Shown piece by piece: positions 1 through 9,636 of a DNA stretch of 64,000 nucleotides. The stretch is from assembly GCA_029582165.1 (NCBI GenBank), contig CM055869.1, positions 5,302,425 through 5,366,424 of the forward strand. The letters are read 5' to 3'. The position numbers and the translations under genes were made by a program. Position 1 is the first letter of the stretch. Each line of letters opens with the position of its first letter. The notes below the pieces were generated by a model. That model worked only from the letters and a program-made list of their open reading frames with translations. It had not been told where the DNA came from and searched no databases. The DNA is from Portulaca oleracea. Taxonomy: Eukaryota > Streptophyta > Magnoliopsida > Caryophyllales > Portulacaceae.

Positions 1-50
1 TCTTTACATGTAATCAAGTAGTACTAATCCCATTTGACTAGAAAATATTA

Positions 51-453
51 GGGTGTGTTCGGTTGGGATGATGAAAATCATTTTTTGGAGAATGATTTTC
101 TCATTTTCCGGTGTTTGGCGACTGGAAAATGGAGAAAATCGTTTTCCAAGAAAATGATTCCCCCCAACCCCTTTGTAAATTGTTTTCTTGACTCAAACCT
201 AAGAAAAATCATTTTCCCTGTCTCTCCCCTACTCTCTCTCTCTCCCCCGCTCTATCTTACACCCGTTTTAATCTCTCTCTCCACCACTCACTCTCATGCA
301 CCCTATTTAATATTTCTCTCCCCCCCGCCTCTCTACCACTCTCTCTCACACACGCATTTTAATCTTTGTCTCCTTATTGTCAAACATGTGAAAATTGTTT
401 TCCGAGAAAATTATTTTCCTAGAAACTAGTTTTCCTTTGTACCAAACACACCC
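51..453. mobile_element. Tourist-like (PIF/Harbinger) MITE
   Basis: The termini are inverted: GGGTGTGTTCGG at the left and its near complement CCAAACACACCC at the right. The element is flanked by the trinucleotide TTA (48-50 and 454-456), the usual target-site duplication of Harbinger/Tourist elements. It is about 403 bp with a CT-rich interior and no transposase. The 124-residue open frame inside it is low-complexity and not taken as a gene. Confidence 0.75.
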
Positions 454-456
454 TTA

Positions 457-1613
457 GTAGACAAATTAGGCAGATTTTATTGATTACGTATACATGTTCA
501 AATAACGAGCTTTTACATGCGACTCGACTAGAATTCGAACCTTGAACACACACACGCGACAAACGATTATTTATTGCTAGGTGGAAACCTGAACGAAGTT
601 GTAGATCCAAAAACTTGTTGACCTTTATATTTAATTGAATTTTCAAGCTTTCTTAATCATTTGAGAGCAACTACTTATATAAACATTAACTCGATGACTT
701 TTATAGATGGCCAATTAGATAATTAACAAATAATAGGGAAAGACTTCTAAGTTTTAAGTCATTATAAACAATAAGATCAATTCAATATTAGAATCACATA
801 TGTCCACAGATTTGAACAAATACTTCTTAATTTTATAATTTTTCTTCCTTGGGGAGATCGAATAGATAGTAGAATACCAATCTTAGCTTCCACGAATATG
901 CTTTGCCGACCATCATATGATAAATTCAAAACTTTAGATATATAAGATTGTTATTGTATTAAATCATTACTGCATTTTCAAATATCAACTTAATTTTTTT
1001 TATTGAGATTATCATACATTATATCAAGTTCATTATTTGTCAGTCTAGCAAAAATCTGAGTCCAAACAGTTCGGAAATTAGTCATCGAACAACAGTAAGC
1101 CTAGATCTATTTTGGTTTCTGATTTGTACATGTTCACTGAATCTAAACCAACACTCGCATGTTTGATGTCCAAACCAGGTTGCGGTGTTCGAATTTGTGC
1201 ATAAACATTTTCGCTGAAATGGTATGTACGTGGTCATATCCGAACTTGATTGTCAGAATATTTCTTGATTGTGCAAAGATTTTTTTAAAATAAAGTCTTC
1301 TCATGTTTGAATTTAGTTGTCCGATTAAGCAAATTTTCCTCAACTCGAAATTGTCTTCAACAACATGAACCCAAATTATCAAACCATGACCCAACTAGAT
1401 TTAAATATGAACATGCTCAGTTATCGTGGATCTTAAATTTGGACAGAAATACTATAATTATAATTGGGTTTTTTCAAGTAGGACAAATTTGAGCTATCGT
1501 ATAGATAACTTTTTGTCAACTCTAAATTTTTGAGTCTGTAACCATCCAATTTGAAGCATTTATTTGAGATGGTTGGACAAAGATTGTCATTTTTACTTGT
1601 TAGACTTTGATCG
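457..1613. other. AT-rich intergenic stretch
   Basis: No gene, repeat termini or RNA gene recognised. The short open frames here have no family resemblance and no partner elsewhere in the window. Confidence 0.5.
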
Positions 1614-1971
1614 GTGCTCTAAATTTTTGTTTGGATCCTTACAATGTTTTGATCCTCCCTTCAGTCGCTTGACTTTTACCTTTGGGAAGAAATTTGGCAC
1701 AGCGTTATTTTGATGGCGACCCCTCCAACAATGATAACTTTTAGTATAGGTTCAAAATATCAATATTATCATTTTGCTTAGCTAACACCATGACATACTA
1801 GGGCGTCACATTATCTAGCTGAACGTATGTCGAAGAGATACTTAGACGAATATGATATGAGTTTTTGGTCAATACATCTTTTGAGTGTCTAGTCCTATTA
1901 TCCAAATGATCCTATTGTGATACTTTAAATTGAAATAAAATGTTATAATTGAATTTTATAGCTATAATATC

Positions 1972-1974
<3 letters not shown>

Positions 1975-2011
<37 letters not shown>
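1975..2011. repeat. (TA)n microsatellite
   Basis: Uninterrupted TA dinucleotide run. The equivalent position in unit 2 (about 15,548) lacks the expansion. Confidence 0.9.
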
Positions 2012-2012
<1 letters not shown>

Positions 2013-2344
2013 GCATAAAATTATATTTTTATCAATTATTTTAAAATATGAAAGAAGATAGAGGTACTGACCTGTTTTTTGGATTGGATAAAATGAGGTT
2101 TTGATGGATTGGATTTGATAAATTATGATGTTTTTAGGGAATTGTGCAAGGTTTGGATTGTATTGGATTGGAAAAAGTTACAAATCCAAAAAACAAGACC
2201 TGTAAACTCCAACAAAATGATGTTTGTCTTTCTAGAATAATTTGTGGTACCGTCTCTCTGAAAAGTAGCTAGCTAGATCGACATTCATTCAGCCGACAAC
2301 AATCTTTGATCACTGAGTCTGAGACCATGTAGACTAACAAAAAT

Positions 2345-2776
2345 GGTGTTTGTCTTGGTAGAATAACTAGTATTCTTTCCATGTATCACGTTGAATATCC
2401 AACACTATTTACCTTAATTATATCATCTCAAATGACGAGTTTAAATTCGACTCATTATTGACATGACTTGGAGTGAGAATGAAATGAGGTTGTGTAGAAT
2501 ATCCCAGTGACGAGAATAAGACTTGACGCGAGACTGATTGTGAGATCACCTCTAGCTCACGAGGTGAGTTTGATCGTGAATTTATCACATTAGTAATATT
2601 TTAATTTTAATTTTTTTTCTCTCCTCATCCACCTCATTTTCATTCATATAACTCAATCATTTATATTATTAAGTAGAACTCTCGCTTGCTTTTTTAATTA
2701 ATATGAACCAAACTCATACTCATTATTGAAAAGCTAGCTAAATAAAGAAATCAATTTTGAGTCTCCTCGCAGGTCA
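2345..2776 (+). promoter_or_regulatory. Upstream region of DPP6-N-like gene copy 1
   Basis: This is the sequence between the duplicated block ending near 2,340 and the shared core promoter near 2,777. It has no counterpart in unit 2, where about 2.2 kb of different DNA (15,740-17,995) occupies the position. No specific binding sites are claimed. Confidence 0.5.
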
Positions 2777-2780
2777 TATT

Positions 2781-2788
2781 TATAAATA
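2781..2788 (+). promoter_or_regulatory. TATA box, DPP6-N-like gene copy 1
   Basis: TATAAATA lies 91 bp before the proposed ATG at 2,879 and is conserved in copy 2 (18,002-18,009). A minimal upstream ORF (ATG at 2,813, two further codons, TGA) lies in the presumed leader and is shared by both copies. Confidence 0.6.
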
Positions 2789-2878
2789 GAGGTTGATCCT
2801 AGCTAGGGCAGCATGCAAGGCTGAGCACCTTCATTTTTGTGTCTAGCGACTATTGAGAAAAGAGAGAGATATACAAAA

Positions 2879-5800
2879 ATGGTAGGAGGCGAGCAAGAGA
2901 GAGGTTGCATAGCCTTCTTCTCTACGTACAGGCCCCCATCACCCCTCCACATATACTCATCCCCAATGCAACCCACCTCCAAACACGACGAGATCTCCTT
3001 GGCCGACGGCGAAACCCACTCCTACAACTACAACGGCCGAGCCGTCCCCCCTTCTATCCTCAAATCCATTCTCAGGGAGGGCCGACTGCCGGGGATCGTG
3101 GCCACCGAGGCCGACGTTGACTCAGGGATCGCCTCGGCCATAGTCTTTGTTTCTGAGAGGAACAAAGGCCTTGAAACACTCCACTTAGCCCTAGTCATCG
3201 GGGGCCTTGACCTTTTTCGGCCTTCGGTCCATGTCTTCAACTTTGCGGAGGTTTTCGGGAGCTTTGATGGGGTTCGCATGGAGGATACCGGCTGTATCGC
3301 CGGGGATAATTACCTTGTGTATGTGTCCACCAAGGAGGCCGCCCAAGAACGACGCCAGCCTTGGACTGCTGTTTACAAGACCCATCTTTGGACTGGAGAA
3401 ACTCGACGCCTCACTCCATCAGGTTCTAGTTTCTTACTCTCCCCTCTCCCTAGTTAATTATATATAGTATGCAAAATCTCCCTTTCCATCTTTTTGCTTG
3501 GGAATGAATCCAGTTTGATTGGTCTGATCAGGTTACTCACCACATGCATCGACTGCTACCACTGTGCAGGTAGCAGTAGAAAAAAAAAAAAATGACTAGA
3601 TTTAATTAGATAATAAAATTGTACAGAAAATGAACATGGGTAGTAGGAAATTAATTAAGTTCAGGATGGATTGAGTTGACTATGGCGGCAACACTCTCAA
3701 GTCTCAAACAATCCCATTCATACAAATTACTCCCTCGATGATCAGTACTTCAATATAAATATTCCTATTAATGTAACTAATATGATTGAATTTTATAAAT
3801 TTAACCATTATTTAATTTATTAAATCATGTAAGACCAATGCTATTAGATCTGTAATAAAAAGAAATATTACAAGTTTTCTAAGATGAAAAACGGAAAACT
3901 ATAAGGGTCAAATTACATATTACATTGAAATTGAATATTTAATAAGTAAAATTATTTTGGGACGACACAGTAGTAGTAAATCTAGATAAACTTGGATCGA
4001 TTAATCGTAGTAGACATGTCTTTTCAAAATGAGTAAATTTGAGATAAACTGCTACTAGTTTATGATCGATCAGATGATATGAGTTTGAACAAATTGGTGG
4101 ATCGGAGTCATTACTCAGTTCGTTTATAAATGGTAGCTTCAAGCTAGTTAGTCCAACTTATTGGAAACTTGAACTGATGATGAATACGAACTACGTACAA
4201 ATTAAGTTAGGTAATACATGTCATGATAGTTGTGTTTCATTGAGTTACTTGACTAATTAATTACTTCCTATTCATCTCATACAAAACGTACGTATAGGGG
4301 TTGCTGACCTGAGCCCGTCGGTGTCACCCTCGGGGAAGAAGATAGCAGTGGCATCATTTCACAGGGACAACAACCAGCCCAACGGTTGGAACGGCGAGAT
4401 CGAAGATCTTAAGACTTCCATCTTCGTCATGGACGTCGACGATCCAAGCAATCGGGTCAAGGTCATAGACAACGGAGGCTGGCCCACGTGGGGGAGCGAG
4501 GACGTCATCTTTTTCCACCGCAAGGATGAGGTAAGCAACCACTGGGCCGTCTACAGAGCTAACATCAGTGACGGCTTTGCATCGCTGTTCACCCGGATGA
4601 CTCCGGAGGATATGGACGCCATGACTCCGGCAGCCATTAACGATGCCACCGTTGCAGTCGCAACCATCCGGATGCCCTCCAAATTTGGCGATCATGATCG
4701 GGTTCCTGATCAATATAGGCACATCGAGATTTTCCATTTAGGCGGGAAAGATCAATCCGTACAAGTTACTCAGAAAATCAACCCTTTGATTGACCACTAT
4801 AATCCTTTTGTCATGCTCGACTTATTGCACGGTGGGTGGCGTATTGGTTATCATCGTTGCCATGATATCAAGGTACTGACTGTGAAGATGACAGCCTATG
4901 TGTTTCGACTATTGACACTGTCATCACAATATATTTATTGTTTGGTGTGGATGCAGAAAGATGACAATTTCATAAGCCAGCTAGAAGTGGTGGAATGCCC
5001 AGAAGCAGATGTAGGACTATTTAGGGCAACAGGAGTATTCCCATCATTTTCCAAGGATGGCACCAAGCTTGCCTTTGTCAACAATGAATTCTCCAAAGTT
5101 TTTGTGTATAAAGTGGACAGTGACGACAAAGGACGCGTAGTTTATGAGGTATATAACATAACCAAATGTTAACATTATTTCTATATTCATTTAGGTTATA
5201 ATTTGAAGTATCTGTGCTGTGTTGTGTTGTATGCACTATCTAGTCTAAAACTGAAGACGGCGTCTTCTCACCAGTCTGGGACCAGAATCCGGACAAGGAC
5301 ACGATCTATGTGTGTGTCGGAAAATCTTTCACAGCTGATGCAACTGTTAATATTTGGGCCATTCATGGTGTCTCCGGACAGCAACAGCAGCAATACAGGA
5401 CAGTACAACTTACAAGTTTGTACAACAATGCCTTCCCATCTACCAATCCTGAAGGTATACAACTCCCTACACATATAACTACTCTCGGCTAAGAATTCGA
5501 TTCATAAAAGCAAATTTAAGTACATGTTTATAACTACTTAGTTAAGAATTCAACTTGAAAAAATTGACTAATTTTCTCAGAAAAATTTTGCAAACAAACA
5601 CTCCGTCGTTGCAGGAAATAAGTGTTAACACCTGACAGAATTTCACCTGAACCAAAAACCATTCTAAACCCGCCCGAAAGTTTAGGAACTTGAACATGAT
5701 TTTCAAACCCGGAACATAAATAAATCTTAACCCGACCGCCCAAATTGATTGGTACTGCTAATTAAATCATCACTTGGTTCATGTAATGATATTTATATTC

Positions 5801-6557
5801 TTTAAGCTAACAGTAGTATATGAATGTGGTGTATATGCACCTAGGTACGAAACTAGTATTTCGGTCCACAAGGGATTGGAGTCATACTAACGGGACGTAC
5901 ATACCCAAGAACCTGTACATAATGGAGGATACCGAAAAGGGAGAGTCCGGAGGGATCACGAGGCTAACCAGTGGCTATTGGACCGACACCCACTGTGAAT
6001 GGTCGCCAAATGGAAAATGGATAGTATTCGCTTCAACTAAAGACAAACCAGGGACTGCACCGGATTCTGACAACGGGCTTGACCCTGGATACTTCGCGGT
6101 GTACCTGGTGAACCCAAATGACCGAGAACAGGACCCAGTGATGGTGATCAGAAGCGGGCTGGACTTAGCAGGCCATGTGAACCACCCATTCTTCAGCCCA
6201 GATGGGAAAAGCATTGTGGTGGTGGCAGACCTGGCTGCTGTATCCGTTGAACCCATCTCGTTGCCCAGGTTTCTGCACTCGGTTAGGCCTTACGGAGATA
6301 TCTTCATGGTGGATATCGATCCTGATGACATCCATAAGAACGAGGATTTGAAGAGGTTCAAGCGTATCACGCATAGCAGATTCGAGAACTCTACCGCTTC
6401 ATGGGCCAATGTCACCATCCAGCAGATGCAGGAGTTTTGGGAGATGCTTGTCTTCACTTTTGAGGAGTTTGCTCCATATTGCCCTTTCCTACATCAGAAT
6501 GGAGGGCATGGTTTTCAACTCACTGGCCACCTTTGCGTCCCAGATCGACGCTGCTGA
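2879..6557 (+). CDS. DPP6 N-terminal-like / TolB-like beta-propeller protein, copy 1
   Basis: Five exons join in frame to 744 residues: 2879-3422, 4298-4872, 4957-5148, 5244-5454 and 5845-6557, all with GT-AG borders. The product resembles the plant DPP6-N/TolB-related family of WD40-like (PD40) propellers. Propeller signatures of the form P-x-F/W-S-x-D/N-G-K-x-I/L appear near residue 190 (LSPSVSPSGKKIAVAS), residue 405 (FPSFSKDGTKLAFV), residue 560 (EWSPNGKWIVFAS) and residue 618 (PFFSPDGKSIVVV). There is no alpha/beta-hydrolase peptidase domain, so no enzyme activity is expected. I see no signal peptide, which suggests an intracellular protein; the role is unknown. The start is the first ATG in frame after the leader, because the longer open frame only adds a TTG. 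The 84-bp intron 2 is a multiple of three without a stop. The paralogue is copy 2. Confidence 0.85.
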
Positions 6558-7180
6558 TCCTGATTGCATCATATAAATATATATATATATATCCATCGCT
6601 TTTGTATTCTGTCCTAATCATGTTTGATGATTCTCATGTTCCAGTTATTTCCTTCCTAATTAGTATGGCTTGATCATCAGGCCGTACGTGCAAAGTGTGA
6701 TTGTGCTTCCGGCCAATTTAAGCTTGAAATAAGTCGCTCTTCGATCGGCATTTGATGAACTTGTTATTCATTCAGGATATCACGTTTATGCAATTAGCTA
6801 GTAATTTTCTCTTCCGTCCATAGGATACAAGATTGACAATGGGCTCAATGCTTGTGCAAACATAACCTAGTCCAATTAATTTTCACCCCCCGAAAACCCT
6901 GTCTGATTCTTATATACAATTGATCAGATTCAGATGATGTAATTGTCAAGGTTAGGAGTAAGAAATTTCTTGGCATGAATTGTTTAAGAAGCAAGCAATG
7001 TTGAGTTGGAAAAGAATGATTGAGGCGGGCGGTTTGACCCGGCCACTTGGGTAGTTGGAATTCTATAGAATTAGTTATTGGTTGACCAAGTCAGCACTCA
7101 CCAAACCAGGGCATGCATAATATTATAAGTTATCTTCCTCAATGGATGACACTCATCATCATCAAGAATTTAAGCAAAGT

Positions 7181-7181
<1 letters not shown>
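6558..7181. other. 3' flank of gene A copy 1 / intergenic
   Basis: No gene seen. The sequence is partly shared with 29,519-29,770 (unit 2) and with the third fragment at 13,546-14,272. The block from about 6,950 to 7,180 is shared with 30,505-30,733, upstream of the second glycine-rich gene. Confidence 0.6.
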
Positions 7182-7222
<41 letters not shown>

Positions 7223-7233
7223 GATAGAGAGAG
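7182..7233 (+). repeat. (GA)n tract directly upstream of ATG
   Basis: GA-dinucleotide run with two GATA interruptions, ending two bases before the start codon at 7,235, so probably in the 5' UTR. The same arrangement occurs in unit 2 (30,734-30,778). Long GA runs are known binding sites for plant BPC/GAGA-binding factors; a regulatory role here is inference. Confidence 0.7.
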
Positions 7234-7234
7234 G

Positions 7235-7525
7235 ATGGCGAGATATTTGGTTGGGATAGGGAGGAGCAGCGGCGTTGGGGGTTTAGAGGTGATCATTGGA
7301 AGCTCTAGTGGAGGGATGTTGGTGTTACTGGGCTTACTTCTTGTTATGGTTTCAGTCATTTCAATGGTCGCATTTGGCTGCGCCGACGGACATAACTCCA
7401 ACCGAAGAAGACTCCGCCGCGGAGGTTTCGGGACACCATACGGAGCTACTAATGATGTCTCTGGATGCGATGGAGGCGCTCATGACGGCGGCGCTGGATG
7501 TGGTGCCGGGGGAGGAGGACCCTAA
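7235..7525 (+). CDS. Small glycine-rich single-pass membrane protein, copy 1
   Basis: Intronless ORF of 96 residues. I do not recognise a named family. Residues about 26-48 are strongly hydrophobic (core GMLVLLGLLLVMVSVISMV), which suggests one membrane segment or a signal anchor. They are followed by a basic patch (NRRRLRRGG, about residues 55-63) and a glycine-rich tail with three spaced cysteines. The best evidence for coding is the duplicate at 30,780-31,073: the copies differ by a 3-bp indel in a serine run and a 6-bp indel in the glycine tail, both frame-preserving. It sits between genes A and C in both units. Function unknown. Confidence 0.65.
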   Translation: MARYLVGIGRSSGVGGLEVIIGSSSGGMLVLLGLLLVMVSVISMVAFGCADGHNSNRRRLRRGGFGTPYGATNDVSGCDGGAHDGGAGCGAGGGGP

Positions 7526-7747
7526 CCCTTAAAACTCTTCAATCCTAGGGTAGATAGATGTTGTAATGCTACCACCGTATAGTTATTTTTTTATTTCTTT
7601 GTTTTTTTTTTTGGGTTCGTACAAAAATTTGTATATTAGTAGTATTTTCTCATAGAAATGGCCATGTTCTTTTGGTGGAGGATACGTATAACTGATATAA
7701 GTTATGTACTACCTATATTGTTATTTATTAATACAAAAAACAATTAA

Positions 7748-8123
7748 AGTTGCTTCATATTTTGATGTAATAATTTTAAAGGCCTATATTATAAAGAATA
7801 ATTGTTGGGTGACATTATTTTTGATGTAAATATTTAAGTGAGACATTCCGACTAGTTTCCGACCAAAAATGAAGTGAAATAAAGGGTTTTTTTATGTTTA
7901 GACGTGTTTATCATGTTAAGAAACTTGTTTGTATATGTTAGAGTTAACTATCGACTTCAATTTAAAACACGTTTAAACATAAAACCCACCGCTTTGCCCC
8001 ATTTTTTATTGGAAATTGGCCGAAATGTTCCCCTAAATATTTATATAAAAAATAATGTCACCCCACAATTATTTGTCATAATATAGGACTCTTAAAATTA
8101 TTACACTAAAATGTGAGGCCCCT
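7748..8123. mobile_element. Palindromic (foldback) MITE, present only in unit 1
   Basis: The two halves are inverted copies of each other. The left arm reads TAATAATTTTAAAGGCCTAT then GGGTGACATTATTTT; the complement of the right arm reads TAATAATTTTAAGAGTCCTA then GGGTGACATTATTTT. The loop near 7,890-7,985 contains the inverted pair AGACGTGTTT/AAACACGTTT. Unit 2 lacks the segment. Ends are approximate and no clean TSD was found. Confidence 0.55.
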
Positions 8124-9636
8124 TCAATCATTTTTTGTTTATTAAAATATATTTTAAATATTAATACATTTTTATTGGGACTACATTACCTATCCTGTAA
8201 GTGGAAGTAACAACATTTGCCTACAACCTTTCCCCGGACCCTTGTTTGTGGGAAGTGGGGGCACTTTGTACATCAGTCTGCCTTTTACTTGCATCATTTT
8301 ATCTACCAATACTGATCTCACCTACACTATCTAAATTTACTGACCTTACCTTTTACTTATCAACAAAAGAAATTTTATTTTCTCAGCCAAAAGAAAACTT
8401 TCATTTATATTTTCTAGCAAATTTGGCAATATACACCGTTTAAAGATTTTCAATAAATTTGATGTCGTGTCCCTATTGCTAAGGACTTGCACTTATTAAT
8501 TATTACTAATAAAAATGCCCGTCCTATGGATGTGTTATGTTTGTATATATTACTCTAAATTTGTCAACTACTTTATAGGATCTTATGAGCAAAAAAGTTT
8601 GAGATGAAACAAAATAGTATATAACATGTATAATAAGCCACAAATAGTCTAATAAAGGGACGTCTTACAAATTTTTGTTTCATTCCTAGCAAGTCCTAAA
8701 ATGTACTGTACACCCCTAAACTATCATTGACCAAACATGAAAATAGCCCTAATCTTAAACTAATAAATGGAAACATGACAAAGTGGGAAGAAGCGGATCA
8801 AACAAGGGGGAAAACAGGGAAGCAGAAGCAGAGCAATTTTTAATCAGGGGAATGGGGACAGAGAAAACCACAGATCAACAATTGAAAATCAAATCATCCA
8901 CTATCTTTTTCATGATAAACGTCAAAAAATTACTAACAAAGCTACCATCAATACTACAAAAAGTACTAACAAAGCTGTTTGTCGTCGAAAGGTTGAGCAT
9001 CTTTTGATGTTCAAGCCTAACAAACAAGGCGACAATTGCGCCTTCTTTCCAATGGAAAGAAAAAGGAACAGCAAATGTTGTCGAGGGTTAACATGGAAAG
9101 AAAAACGAACAGCAAATGTTGTCAAGGGTTAACATACCAATAGTTAGAAGCAAAGCCAACACGGTGATGGTTATACATGGGAAGAGGAAAAAGGACCTGC
9201 AATCTTCGGCAAAGACTGCAAACTCATTCGTCTAAACGCTTTAACAAGGACTGATGTAGGGGTGGGGAGTTTCCTTGGCCAGTGTCCTCAGACTTAAACC
9301 CAGGAGATGGCACGGCACATACTACAAACTGAAAAATACACATACTTGATACAAAAATCTTATGGGCGTATTCCACAAAGTGGCAAATTATTTCATCCAG
9401 ACAGAATCTCCATCAATTCAAGTAAAAGATATGTTGAGCATAAGATACAAAGGAAACGGCAACGAAGAAAAGAATATTAATGTTCTCTGCAACACAAGAA
9501 TTACATACAAGTCCACATGAGAAAGCATTCCCAAAAACAGGGCTTTGAATACCAGTTCCCCCGTCAACAATCTGCAAAATGTTAACACTCGGCATCTGGA
9601 GAAGCACCCTTTCTAACACTCCCCTGCTGCAGCAGC
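8124..9636. other. Intergenic / 3' flank of VHA-e copy 1
   Basis: No gene seen. From about 8,340 it is colinear with 31,417-33,087 in unit 2. Near 9,047-9,135 a roughly 40-bp segment (core GAACAGCAAATGTTGTC) is tandemly doubled in unit 1 but single in unit 2. The 3' end of the VHA-e transcript probably lies here. Confidence 0.55.

Noticed and set aside
2837..2878. N-terminal extension of gene A copy 1 from a TTG codon
   Set aside because: Plant nuclear genes rarely start at TTG, and the first ATG in frame is at 2,879.
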